Shown here piece by piece: positions 17,129 to 24,747 of a DNA stretch of 50,571 bases; the stretch's first letter is position 1, and the number at the start of each line of letters is the position of its first letter. Both the position numbers and the translations under genes were made by a program. Origin of the DNA: Pseudomonas citronellolis (lineage in GTDB: Bacteria > Pseudomonadota > Gammaproteobacteria > Pseudomonadales > Pseudomonadaceae); contig NZ_JARJLT010000079.1 in assembly GCF_029335315.1 (NCBI RefSeq), positions 1 to 50,571 of the forward strand, read 5' to 3'. The notes below the pieces were generated by a model that was given only the letters and a program-made list of their open reading frames with translations, ran no database searches and was not told the origin of the DNA.

Positions 17129-18151
17129 TTACATGCAGGCTTTGCAACCTGCAGCGATGGCCAGCGAGTTGCTCTGCTGGTTGTTGGTGCCGGCGGAAAT
17201 GTTCACGCCGATGTTGCCGGAAGCTCCTTGCAGGGAGTCCATCATGATGGCGTTGTTTTTCACGACATCTTTGTAGCCGTTCGGCACCCATTTGTTCCCG
17301 GTGTAGAAGCCCACCAGATGGATGTCGCCTTCTTCGGTGAAGGTGGCGTCAGGATGTTTGTTGCCGCCGTTCTTGTCGTCGTAACCGCCGCCTCTGTGAT
17401 CCTTGTCGTAGATCTTCCCTTCACCCTCGTAGGTGCCCTTGGCTACGAAGAAGCCGTAGGTGGTTTGCTCCTTGTACTTGGTGGTGGCGAGGTTCTGGAC
17501 GGTGTTGTTTTGCGAGTCCTGCCCGGTCGCGGCGGCGGCGATGGCGATACGGCCGCCAGATACGGCTGCTGCGAGCGAGTTGGACTGTTGGTTGTAGTTG
17601 CCGGCGGTGATGTTGACGCCGATGTTGCCGGAGGTGTTGTTGAGCGAGTCGCGCACGGAGGCGTTGTTCTGCGTACCGTGGTTGGTCACGCCGGCGTTCG
17701 GGCCGCTTTGGTCGGTGTAGGTAACGGCGAGTGCGGTGCCGAAGACGAAGTCCTCGTCCGCGGTCGACAGCGCAGCGCTGTTGCTCTGCTGGTTGACGTC
17801 GCCAGCTGCCATGTTCAGACCGATGTTGCCGGCCGCGCCGTCGGCGACGTTGTTGCCGCCGCCTTCGTCGCTGCCGCCGCCACCGCCGCCGTTGCGGGCG
17901 GCTTCATCGCCACTGCTGCCATTCACCGAGCCGCCCAGGCGAGCGGTGTTTTCGGTGCCTTCGTTGTTGACCGTGCCTTGACTGATGTGTTGCTCCGTCA
18001 CGGTTACGGCCGCTGCCCCAGCGTCCTTGGTTGCGTACGGATCGGGTTTGTACCGGTCGTTTCTGTCGTGATCGTCACCTGCATAAGCCGATACAGCGAT
18101 GCCAGCGGCGATCGCGAAAGCCAGCGGCTTAATTACCATCGATGCTTTCAT
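17129..18151 (-). CDS. fapC: FapC, major functional amyloid subunit
   Basis: A 340-residue exported protein with a signal peptide ending SAYA (residue 24). Three imperfect amyloid repeats contain GNIGLNMAAGDVNQQSNS (about 108-125), GNIGVNITAGNYNQQSNS (about 175-192) and GNIGVNISAGTNNQQSNS (about 312-329). Two linkers separate them, the second about 100 residues long. The protein ends in CKACM, the C-terminal CXXC of FapC. It is the main building block of Pseudomonas extracellular amyloid fibrils that stiffen biofilms. It lies downstream of fapB and is the most distal high-output gene before the hairpin at 17096. The repeat count and CXXC match known FapC, and the call is secure. Confidence 0.93.
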   Translation of the reverse strand: MKASMVIKPLAFAIAAGIAVSAYAGDDHDRNDRYKPDPYATKDAGAAAVTVTEQHISQGTVNNEGTENTARLGGSVNGSSGDEAARNGGGGGGSDEGGGNNVADGAAGNIGLNMAAGDVNQQSNSAALSTADEDFVFGTALAVTYTDQSGPNAGVTNHGTQNNASVRDSLNNTSGNIGVNITAGNYNQQSNSLAAAVSGGRIAIAAAATGQDSQNNTVQNLATTKYKEQTTYGFFVAKGTYEGEGKIYDKDHRGGGYDDKNGGNKHPDATFTEEGDIHLVGFYTGNKWVPNGYKDVVKNNAIMMDSLQGASGNIGVNISAGTNNQQSNSLAIAAGCKACM

Positions 18152-18208
18152 GGTGGTTCTCCTTTGCAGATTTTTTCGTGTTGTTTGGATACGACACTAC
18201 TTATCGGG

Positions 18209-18799
18209 TCAATCCGCGACCCGGATGCTCAGGGTGTTGGCCATGTGGTTGCCCACCCCGGCACTCTGGTTAAGCTGGACCACGCCCTGGCTGCTCCTGA
18301 ACGCCTGGTCGCTCGTGTCGACCCTGCGCTCGCCAGAGGTGCTTCCACCCGCTCCCGAGTTCGGTAACAGCGTGACGCTCTGCTGCGAGAGCTCGCTGTC
18401 GTCCATGCCCTGCGGATAGGCGCTGATGCTGATCCGCATGGCGTTTACCTGTTGGCTGCCGGCACCGGCCGCCTGGTTGACGCCGACGGCGCCGCTGCCA
18501 TTGGCGAAGGAGTTGCCTTCGATGGAGGAGCGCGTCGACTGGCTGAGATCGGTACTGGTGACGTTGCTTTGCGTGAAGCGGGTGCTGGCCTGGGCCTGGC
18601 TGCCGATGGCGATGGCGCGACCGTTGGCCTGCTGCTGGGCGTCGCCGGCCGCCTGGTTGACGCCGACGTTGCCGTGATAGCCGGGAGCCACGTTGCTCAG
18701 CGTCGACTGGTTGATGGTCATTGGCGTCGGTGCGCCATCGGCGAGGGCCGCGCCACAGAACAGGGCGAGCAGGCCGGAAAGCAGGGCATGCTGTTTCAT
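18209..18799 (-). CDS. fapB: FapB, amyloid nucleator
   Basis: A 196-residue exported protein with a signal peptide (about residues 1-20) and three short repeats: GNVGVNQAAGDAQQQANGRA, GAVGVNQAAGAGSQQVNAMR and GVVQLNQSAGVGNHMANTLS. This is the FapB pattern, related to the FapC repeats, and FapB is thought to nucleate FapC polymerisation at the cell surface. It starts 1 base after the fapA stop, so the two are translationally coupled. Confidence 0.9.
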   Translation of the reverse strand: MKQHALLSGLLALFCGAALADGAPTPMTINQSTLSNVAPGYHGNVGVNQAAGDAQQQANGRAIAIGSQAQASTRFTQSNVTSTDLSQSTRSSIEGNSFANGSGAVGVNQAAGAGSQQVNAMRISISAYPQGMDDSELSQQSVTLLPNSGAGGSTSGERRVDTSDQAFRSSQGVVQLNQSAGVGNHMANTLSIRVAD

Positions 18800-18800
18800 G

Positions 18801-19250
18801 TCAGGGTGCTCCGGTCAGGACGCGCAGCGGTGCAAGGCCCTGGGTCACGCTGCGGTTCACGGTGTTGGCGATGCTGTTGCCGGTGCCGCTATGTCCGGAG
18901 TTCATGCCCGGCAGACCCTGGGCGGTGCTCTGGTCGATGCCGTGGGGGCCGGTTAGGGTGCCGTTCTGCAACACGCGGCCGGAGAGCCCGGTGCCGCTCG
19001 ACACGCCGGCGATATCGTTATCGGTCAGCTCGTTGCTGGTCAGGCGGTTGACCTGGGGGGAGATGTTCGGATTGACGGTGGTCGGATTGGGGTCCGGCAC
19101 CATGGTCGGGGTGGTTGCCATGCGCGGCTGCACGGTTCGGTTCAGGACGATCGTTCCGTCGCCCGCCTCGGCGACGGCGCTGACCAGCAGCGTTCCGCAA
19201 CAGACCAGAGCGACGAGCAGTGAGCCGCTCCTTTCCTTTGAGTTCCCCAT
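18801..19250 (-). CDS. fapA: FapA, periplasmic amyloid chaperone-like protein
   Basis: A 149-residue exported protein, first in the fap operon. The start at 19250 gives a signal peptide (MGNSKERSGSLLVALVCCGT, then LLVSAVAEA) and has AAGGGA upstream. The frame is open to 19400, but that would place the start upstream of the sigma-54 promoter. The mature part is small, polar and rich in Asn, Thr, Pro and Gly, as expected for FapA, which influences FapB/FapC distribution and is thought to hold subunits in the periplasm. A sigma-54 promoter lies about 50 bases upstream of the ATG. Confidence 0.87.
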   Translation of the reverse strand: MGNSKERSGSLLVALVCCGTLLVSAVAEAGDGTIVLNRTVQPRMATTPTMVPDPNPTTVNPNISPQVNRLTSNELTDNDIAGVSSGTGLSGRVLQNGTLTGPHGIDQSTAQGLPGMNSGHSGTGNSIANTVNRSVTQGLAPLRVLTGAP

Positions 19251-19302
19251 GATGGCGATCCCTTTTGGTGCGCTGTGCCCTAAACAGCAGTACCAACCTG
19301 GA

Positions 19303-19317
19303 GCATTAGCCGTGCCG
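19303..19317 (-). promoter_or_regulatory. Sigma-54 (-24/-12) promoter of the fap operon
   Basis: Read on the minus strand, CGGCACGGCTAATGC has GG and GC separated by exactly ten bases, the invariant core of RpoN promoters (TGGCAC-N5-TTGC). Transcription would start about 12 bases further on, giving a leader of about 40 bases to fapA. Confidence 0.75.
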
Positions 19318-19417
19318 GAATCTGTTTTCGCTTTGTTTTCAGAGGTTTGTAGGAAGAGGGTGAGAGCGGGTGGAGGTTTACTGTATCCGTGTTGAAACAC
19401 TGGCCAGCATGCGCGAG

Positions 19418-19483
19418 CCGCTCTGGAAGGCTGGAACCGCTCTAGAACGGTGCTGAAGATAGATGCGTATCACCGCTGATACG
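19418..19483. promoter_or_regulatory. Candidate upstream activating sites for the fap promoter
   Basis: Two near-identical 11-mers, CCGCTCTGGAA (19418-19428) and CCGCTCTAGAA (19437-19447), lie about 100-145 bases upstream of the -24/-12 element. The second is part of ACCGCTCTAGAACGGT, a palindrome with one mismatched pair. Next to them CGTATCA/TGATACG form a perfect 7-bp inverted repeat (19466-19483). This spacing is usual for sites bound by sigma-54 activators. The rest of the gap from 19490 to 19852 shows no gene and should hold the uppP promoter, which I could not pinpoint. Confidence 0.45.
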
Positions 19484-19852
19484 GTTTTTCGTGAAGCTGT
19501 CGATGTTTGCGTGTTTTCTGAGTTTTACGCCTGCAGCGGTGTTTCAGGGGTGAGACATGATGGCCCCTGAAGTAACATTCTGGTACGAAAGTGCACTGTT
19601 AATTCAAGGGTTTAGGCACGCTTCGGCAGCTGTAAAGGGAATGATCGGCGGCCCCGGTTGTCAGACCTCACCGCTTCGTCGCCGAAGCGCTGTCGCTGTC
19701 GCCCATCGTCCGTGTGAGAAATTTTCGTTACACCCTCACCGCCGGCGATGCAATGCAGTAGCATTCCGAGCCCTCGCGGGCCAGGCTCGCGAGTTATGGC
19801 GAGGCGTGCAGAGATTCATAAAACCTATAAAGACGCCATTGGGGGAAGCAGT

Positions 19853-20683
19853 ATGGAGTCGTGGAATGCCTTCCAGGCGTTCGTTCTTGGGGTGGTGGAG
19901 GGGCTGACCGAGTTCCTTCCGGTGTCCAGCACCGGCCACCAGATCATTGTCGCCGACCTGCTGGGTTTCGTCGGCGAGCGGGCGCAGGCCTTCAACATCA
20001 TCATCCAACTGGCCGCCATCCTGGCGGTGGTCTGGGAATTTCGCGGGAAGATCTTCCAGGTCGTGGTCGGCCTGCCGACGCGGCGGCGCGACCAGCGTTT
20101 CACCGTCAACCTGCTGATCGCCTTCTTCCCGGCCGTGGTGCTCGGGGTGGCCTTCGCCGACGTCATCCACCATTACCTGTTCAACCCCATCACCGTGGCC
20201 GCGGCCCTGGTGGTCGGCGGCGTGGTGATGCTCTGGGCCGAGCGGCGCAAGCACATTATCCGCGCCGAGACGGTGGACGAGATGACCTGGAAGGACGCCC
20301 TCAAGGTCGGCTGCGCCCAGTGCCTGGCGCTGATCCCGGGCACCTCGCGGTCCGGCGCCACCATCATCGGCGGCCTGCTGTTCGGCCTGTCGCGCCAGGC
20401 CGCCACCGAGTTCTCGTTCTTCCTGGCGATGCCGACCATGGTCGGCGCCGCGGTCTATTCCGGCTACAAGTACCGCGACCTGTTCCAGCCGTCGGACCTG
20501 CCGGTATTCGCCATCGGCTTCGTCACCTCGTTCATCTTCGCCATGATCGCCGTGCGCGGCCTGCTGAAGTTCATCGCCAACCACAGCTACGCGGTGTTCG
20601 CCTGGTATCGCATCGCCTTCGGCCTGCTGATCCTGGCGACCTGGCAACTGGACCTGATCGACTGGTCCGGCGCCGCACCCTGA
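19853..20683 (+). CDS. uppP: Undecaprenyl-diphosphatase UppP (BacA)
   Basis: A 276-residue integral membrane enzyme that removes one phosphate from undecaprenyl pyrophosphate to recycle the lipid carrier for peptidoglycan and other envelope polymers; extra copies give bacitracin resistance. Both signature motifs are present: [14 protein letters not shown] (about 16-29) and PGTSRSGAT (162-170), the latter with the catalytic Arg/Ser region. Several hydrophobic segments span the sequence. GGGGGAAG precedes the ATG at 19853. A cold-shock/DUF1294 gene follows 10 bases later, so the two form an operon. I remember the same order, with LysR and azoR next, from P. aeruginosa. Confidence 0.94.
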   Translation: MESWNAFQAFVLGVVEGLTEFLPVSSTGHQIIVADLLGFVGERAQAFNIIIQLAAILAVVWEFRGKIFQVVVGLPTRRRDQRFTVNLLIAFFPAVVLGVAFADVIHHYLFNPITVAAALVVGGVVMLWAERRKHIIRAETVDEMTWKDALKVGCAQCLALIPGTSRSGATIIGGLLFGLSRQAATEFSFFLAMPTMVGAAVYSGYKYRDLFQPSDLPVFAIGFVTSFIFAMIAVRGLLKFIANHSYAVFAWYRIAFGLLILATWQLDLIDWSGAAP

Positions 20684-20693
20684 GGAAGCAGCG

Positions 20694-21386
20694 ATGAACC
20701 AGGAACGCGACGGCGTCATCAGCCGCTGGGACGACGACAAGGGCTTCGGCTTCATCCGCCCGAAGGCCGGCGGCGCGGAGCTGTTCCTGCACATCAGCGA
20801 CTTCCGTGGCGACCGCCGGCCCGAAGCCGGCGACGCGGTACGCTTCATCGCCGGCAGCGACCGCCAGGGCCGCCCGCGCGCCGAGCACGCGCGGCTGGCC
20901 GGGCTGGCCGTGGACGTGCCGGCGATCCGCCGCAAGCCGGTCGCGCCGGCGACCCGCGCCAAGGCCCGCAGCGGCCGCGAGATCGCCACGCCGGCGCCGC
21001 GGCCCTCGGGCGTGGCGTCCGCGCTGATGCTGCTGGGCCTGTTGCTGCTGTTGCCCCTGGCCGGCGTGCTCGTCAGCCTGCGCGCGGGCCTGGGCTGGTG
21101 GTTGCTGGCCTACCCGCTGCTCAGCCTGGCGGCGTTCTACGCCTACTGGCGCGACAAGCGCAGCGCCGAGCAGGGCGCCTGGCGCACCCCCGAGCAGACC
21201 CTGCACCTGCTGGAGTTGCTCGGCGGCTGGCCCGGCGCGTTGCTGGCGCAGCGGGTGTTCCGCCACAAGACACGCAAGGCCAGTTACCAGATCGTGTTCT
21301 GGGTGATCGTCCTGGCGCACCAGCTGTTCTGGCTGGACCGTCTGTTCGGCGGCGCGCTCTTCGCGCGTTTGCTGACGCTGCTCTAG
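20694..21386 (+). CDS. Cold-shock domain / DUF1294 membrane protein
   Basis: A 230-residue fusion. Residues 1-70 are a cold-shock-type nucleic-acid-binding domain (GVISRWDDDKGFGFIRP, then ELFLHISDF, the RNP1/RNP2 positions). A basic Ala/Pro-rich linker follows. From about residue 105 comes a DUF1294 membrane domain with several hydrophobic helices and the family blocks YAYWRDKRSAEQGAWRTPE and RVFRHKTRKASYQIVFW. It lies 10 bases after uppP and its stop overlaps the stop of the convergent LysR gene by 4 bases. The function is unknown; the domain order implies an RNA- or DNA-binding head held at the membrane. Confidence 0.85.
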   Translation: MNQERDGVISRWDDDKGFGFIRPKAGGAELFLHISDFRGDRRPEAGDAVRFIAGSDRQGRPRAEHARLAGLAVDVPAIRRKPVAPATRAKARSGREIATPAPRPSGVASALMLLGLLLLLPLAGVLVSLRAGLGWWLLAYPLLSLAAFYAYWRDKRSAEQGAWRTPEQTLHLLELLGGWPGALLAQRVFRHKTRKASYQIVFWVIVLAHQLFWLDRLFGGALFARLLTLL

Positions 21387-22288
21387 AGCGGTTCGTCGCT
21401 GCGCGCGAAGCTCTCGGCCAGGTAGTCGATCAGCGCTCGCACCGCCGGCAGCAGCCCGCGCCGGTGCGGGTAGACCGCCTGGAGGAAAGCCTCCGGTTCC
21501 TGCCAGTCGGGCAGCACCCGCACCAGTCGGCCGCTGGCCAGCTCATCGATGCAGTAGTACAGCGGCAGCACCGTGATCCCCAGGCCGGCCAGCGCCACCG
21601 TCTTGCGCAGATTGAAGTCCTCCGCCGCCAGGCGCGGTTCCAGGGCCACTTCGCGGCGTTCGCCGCCCGGCCCCTGCAGGCTGAAACGCACCTTGCGGTC
21701 GTTGCCCGCGGCGCCGAGCACCGGCAGCCCGGCCAGGTCCTCCGGCGTGCTCAGGTTGCGCCCCTGCAGCAGCGCCGGGGTGGCCACCAGCGCGGTGCCG
21801 GCACAGCGCAGGCGGCGGCTGAACAGCGACGGGTCCTCGTCGCCGGCTACGCGCACGCGCAGGGCAACGTCCACTCCTTCGTTGACCAGGTCGACCCGGC
21901 GGTTGGTCAGCAGCAGGTCGAGATTGACCTGCGGGTAGCTGGCCAGGAAGCCCGGCAGCATGTCGTTCAGCGAGGTTTCGGCGAGCGCCACCGGGCACGA
22001 CAGGCGCACCCGTCCGCGCGGTTCGGCGCTGAGCTGGGCGGCCACTTCGTCGGCCATCTCGGCCTCCACCAGCATGGCCTGGCAGTGGCGGAAGTAGCGC
22101 TCGCCGATGTCGGTGAGCGCCAGCTTGCGGGTGGTGCGCTGCAGCAGGCGCACGTTCAGGCGCGCTTCCAGTTCCGCCACGCGCCGCGACAGGCGTGACT
22201 TCGGCAGGCCCAGCTCGCGGCCGGCGGCGGCGAAGCCTCCGGCCTCGACCACCTTGGCGAAATAGAAGAGATCGTTGAGGTCCTGCAT
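21383..22288 (-). CDS. LysR-family regulator divergent from azoR
   Basis: A 301-residue LysR-type regulator. The N-terminal helix-turn-helix is MQDLNDLFYFAKVVEAGGFA, then LPKSRLSRRVAELEARLNVR, and an effector-binding domain runs from about residue 90 (GRVRLSCPVALAETSLNDML). It belongs to the group resembling regulators of quinone or NADPH-linked reductases. It is divergent from azoR across 115 bases that include ATGC/GCAT and AATCA/TGATT inverted motifs; none is strong enough to name as the operator. Control of azoR is inferred from the arrangement. Confidence 0.88.
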   Translation of the reverse strand: MQDLNDLFYFAKVVEAGGFAAAGRELGLPKSRLSRRVAELEARLNVRLLQRTTRKLALTDIGERYFRHCQAMLVEAEMADEVAAQLSAEPRGRVRLSCPVALAETSLNDMLPGFLASYPQVNLDLLLTNRRVDLVNEGVDVALRVRVAGDEDPSLFSRRLRCAGTALVATPALLQGRNLSTPEDLAGLPVLGAAGNDRKVRFSLQGPGGERREVALEPRLAAEDFNLRKTVALAGLGITVLPLYYCIDELASGRLVRVLPDWQEPEAFLQAVYPHRRGLLPAVRALIDYLAESFARSDEPL

Positions 22289-22403
22289 GGGATTGTCCTG
22301 CTGGTGGGACGATTAATCACATTTTTACCGACTTATCGATGATTGGCTACATGCGTAGCATTCACTCCATCGCGTCCTACCCCACATTCACAGGAGCCAC
22401 CCC

Positions 22404-23012
22404 ATGAAACTTCTGCACATCGATTCCAGCATCCTCGGCGACGCTTCCGCCTCCCGCCAACTGAGCGGCGAAGTGGTCCAGGCCTGGACCGCCGCCGAGC
22501 CGGGCGTGCAGGTGACCTACCGTGACCTGGCCACCGACGCCATCAGCCACCTGTCCGCCGCCAGCCTGGTCGCCGCCGGCACCCCGGCCGAACTGCGCGA
22601 CGCCGCGCAGAAGCACGAGGCCGCCCTGGGCGAGCGCAGCATCGAGGAATTCCTGGGCGCCGACGCCATCGTCATCGGCGCGCCGATGTACAACTTCAGC
22701 GTGCCCAGCCAACTGAAGGCCTGGATCGACCGCATCGCCGTCGCCGGCAAGACCTTCCGTTACACCGAAGCCGGTCCGGTGGGCCTGGCCGGTGGCAAGA
22801 AAGTGATCATCGTCGCCACCGCCGGCGGCCTGCATGCCGGCCAGCCGAGCGGCGCGGCCCACGTCGACTACCTGAAGCTGGTGCTGGGCTTCCTCGGCAT
22901 CACCGACATCGAAGTGGTTGGCGCCGAAGGCCTGGCCTACGGTGAAGAACCGCGCGCCAACGCACTCAAGGGCGCCCGCGCCGAGATCGCCGCGGCCTTC
23001 GCCCAGGCCTGA
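22404..23012 (+). CDS. azoR: FMN-dependent NADH-azoreductase
   Basis: A 202-residue flavodoxin-fold reductase. Family marks are [20 protein letters not shown] at the N-terminus (phosphate-binding loop for FMN), [19 protein letters not shown] in the middle, and [12 protein letters not shown] further on. AzoR-type enzymes reduce quinones and azo compounds with two-electron transfer from NAD(P)H as dimers in the cytoplasm. AGGAG precedes the ATG at 22404. It is a single gene, ended by a terminator at 23031, and is likely controlled by the divergent LysR gene. Confidence 0.92.
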   Translation: MKLLHIDSSILGDASASRQLSGEVVQAWTAAEPGVQVTYRDLATDAISHLSAASLVAAGTPAELRDAAQKHEAALGERSIEEFLGADAIVIGAPMYNFSVPSQLKAWIDRIAVAGKTFRYTEAGPVGLAGGKKVIIVATAGGLHAGQPSGAAHVDYLKLVLGFLGITDIEVVGAEGLAYGEEPRANALKGARAEIAAAFAQA

Positions 23013-23030
23013 TCGCACTGCGCTAACAGA

Positions 23031-23058
23031 CGAAGCCCCGGCATTTGCCGGGGCTTCG
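23031..23058. terminator. Terminator between azoR and the nuclease-like gene
   Basis: CGAAGCCCCGGC pairs with GCCGGGGCTTCG around ATTT. It lies between two convergent genes and can serve both. Confidence 0.88.
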
Positions 23059-23063
23059 TCGTT

Positions 23064-23540
23064 TCAGGGCTGCGCCGGCGGCCGCCAGAGCCCGACCTTG
23101 CGCGCCCGCGCTTCATGTTCCTCGAAGCTGTACTGGGCGCGCTCCTCTTCGCCTTGCGGGGCGTCGGCGTGCCAGCGCGCCATGCCGACCGCGAGCTGGG
23201 CGCGGCCGATATCCAGGGTGTGGCCGCAGCCGGGGCAGTCCGCCGGTTCGACCCAGACCGCCGCGCTGACGTCCCCGCTGTCCAGCCGTCGAGGCCGTAC
23301 CAGTGTCGCGCCATGACCCTCGGCCAGGCGCTGGAGGTTGACCTTCGAGACCTCGGCATAGGGCTCGCCGGGTCTGGGCGCCTCGATGCCGCTCAGGTGC
23401 ACCTCGACTCTGCGCTGGTCGGCCAGCCGGCAGGTCAGGCGGTCGCCGCTGGCCACCGCGAGCACCTGGCAGGGCTCGTCGGCCAGCGCGGCGGCGGGGA
23501 GGGCGAGGGTGAACAGCAGGGCGGAGCGGGGCAGGCGCAT
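23064..23540 (-). CDS. Exported thermonuclease-like (SNase) protein, catalytic residues altered
   Basis: A 158-residue protein with a signal peptide (MRLPRSALLFTLALPAAALA) and a staphylococcal nuclease-like OB fold: VLAVASGDRLTCRLADQRRV, EVHLSGIEAPRPGEPYAEVS, later AQLAVGMARWHADAP, and a C-terminal EEHEARARKVGLWRPP. The fold markers are clear, but the usual catalytic block (R-L-x-G-I-D-x-P-E) reads VHLSGIEAPRP, so Arg35 and Glu43 equivalents appear as His and Arg. One calcium Asp position appears as Ser, and the second Arg site is not evident. It may be a non-catalytic binding protein. A CPGC pair could form a disulfide in the periplasm. Confidence 0.75.
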   Translation of the reverse strand: MRLPRSALLFTLALPAAALADEPCQVLAVASGDRLTCRLADQRRVEVHLSGIEAPRPGEPYAEVSKVNLQRLAEGHGATLVRPRRLDSGDVSAAVWVEPADCPGCGHTLDIGRAQLAVGMARWHADAPQGEEERAQYSFEEHEARARKVGLWRPPAQP

Positions 23541-23581
23541 GCGGCCTCCTTCATGGATACCGACGCAGCATACGCCGGTGT

Positions 23582-23677
23582 CGTAGGGTGTATAACCGTT
23601 CGCGGTTATCCGCCGCCGGCCCGAGCGGCGGAGTCGATGGTAACGGCGGATAACGCCGTAGGCGTTATGCGCCCTAC
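23582..23677. repeat. Nested-palindrome element A, copy 4
   Basis: This copy has the same orientation as those at 8317 and 8833: CGTAGGGTGTATAACCG, loop TTCG, CGGTTATCCGCC, a GC-rich centre, GGCGGATAACGCC, GTA, GGCGTTATGCGCC, ending CCTAC. It lies 42 bases upstream of the nuclease-like gene start. Confidence 0.85.
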
Positions 23678-23699
23678 AAGGGGCACCGAAACATTCGAG

Positions 23700-23800
23700 C
23701 TACCCCCAACCCCAATCACAAAGCCTCTGGGTTATTCCCCTTCGGGCCAGCGCAAGCGCTGTTCGCGATGGAGCCGCGTCCCGCGTTCGCGGGGATGACG
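23700..23800. repeat. Repeat fragment related to the 35.65 kb island
   Basis: AATCACAAAGCCTCTGGGT at about 23714-23732 and CCCGCGTTCGCGGGGATGAC at 23780-23799 match, in the opposite orientation, the joined segment 35653-35695. In that copy the two pieces are adjacent; here about 47 bases separate them. With element A at 23582 this covers much of the gap 23541-23963; the rest is tpx leader and promoter DNA with nothing else seen. Confidence 0.55.
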
Positions 23801-23963
23801 GGGGGAGGTGAGGTGTGCTGATGGAGGTTCACGAGCAGGGCGGCGCGTAACATGCCCGACCGATTCGCTCGGACAAGTTCGTGCTAGGATGGCCGCCGGC
23901 CCCGAATTCCCGGCCGCGCCGCCCTCCGTGGCGCGGCCATCCCACGACAGAAGGAATACCGCA

Positions 23964-24464
23964 ATGGCTCAAGTGACCCTCAAGGGCAACCCGATCAACG
24001 TCGACGGCAAGTTGCCGCAACAGGGCGACAAGGCCCCGGCCTTCAAGCTGGTCGGCGCCGACCTGGCCGACGTGACCCTGGAGAACTTCGCCGGCAAGCG
24101 CAAGGTTCTGAACATCTTCCCCAGCGTCGACACCCCGACCTGCGCCACCTCCGTGCGCAAGTTCAACGTCGAGGCCAGCAAGCTGGCCAACACCGTGGTG
24201 CTGTGCGTCTCGGCCGACCTGCCGTTCGCCCAGCAGCGCTTCTGCGGCGCCGAAGGCCTGGCCAACGTGGTCAACCTGTCGACCATGCGCGGTGCCGACT
24301 TCCTCGCCAACTACGGCGTGGCTATCAGCAACGGCCCGCTGGCCGGCCTGGCCGCCCGCGCCGTGGTGGTGCTGGACGAGAACGACAAGGTGCTGCACAG
24401 CGAGCTGGTCGGCGAAATCGCCGATGAGCCGGATTACGCCGCCGCCGTCGCCGCGCTGAGCTGA
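23964..24464 (+). CDS. tpx: Thiol peroxidase Tpx
   Basis: A 166-residue atypical 2-Cys peroxiredoxin that reduces hydrogen and organic peroxides with thioredoxin. The peroxidatic Cys60 is in [15 protein letters not shown] and the resolving Cys94 in [13 protein letters not shown], at the expected distance. AAGGAA precedes the ATG at 23964; the frame is open from 23808, but that part is repeat-rich leader. It is a single gene with a terminator at 24497. The protein is probably cytoplasmic here, as no signal peptide is present. P. aeruginosa also carries tpx close to muxABC-opmB, as here. Confidence 0.94.
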   Translation: MAQVTLKGNPINVDGKLPQQGDKAPAFKLVGADLADVTLENFAGKRKVLNIFPSVDTPTCATSVRKFNVEASKLANTVVLCVSADLPFAQQRFCGAEGLANVVNLSTMRGADFLANYGVAISNGPLAGLAARAVVVLDENDKVLHSELVGEIADEPDYAAAVAALS

Positions 24465-24496
24465 TCCCGGCCGGGCGCCCTCGCGCCCGCCCCGCC

Positions 24497-24535
24497 GATG
24501 CCGCCCGTGCCCCTGGCCGGGCGGCATCTTCGTTT
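24497..24535 (+). terminator. Rho-independent terminator of tpx
   Basis: GATGCCGCCCG pairs perfectly with CGGGCGGCATC around a 10-base loop, followed by the T-rich TTCGTTTG. It starts 33 bases after the tpx stop. Confidence 0.85.
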
Positions 24536-24747
24536 GTGCGTCGCGGAACGCCTCGCCGCGAATCCCGTCCAAGCTGCGTAAGCCTCGGTTATTCAAAGGT
24601 AAATAGCGGGTAAAGAGACTTTGCCTGCGGCCGGGCTGTGCTTATCGTTCGACCCTGAAGGTAAGTCGTTGCGCGCTGCATCGTGGATGCGGCGTTTTTG
24701 CGGCTGCCTAGCTATCATCCAAGACCTTTGGCCGCCTGAAGACGACT

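Noticed and set aside
19557..19852. Coding frame leading into uppP (for example a start at 19748)
   Set aside because: Family alignment by eye places the UppP start at 19853 with a good ribosome site; upstream residues are not UppP-like.
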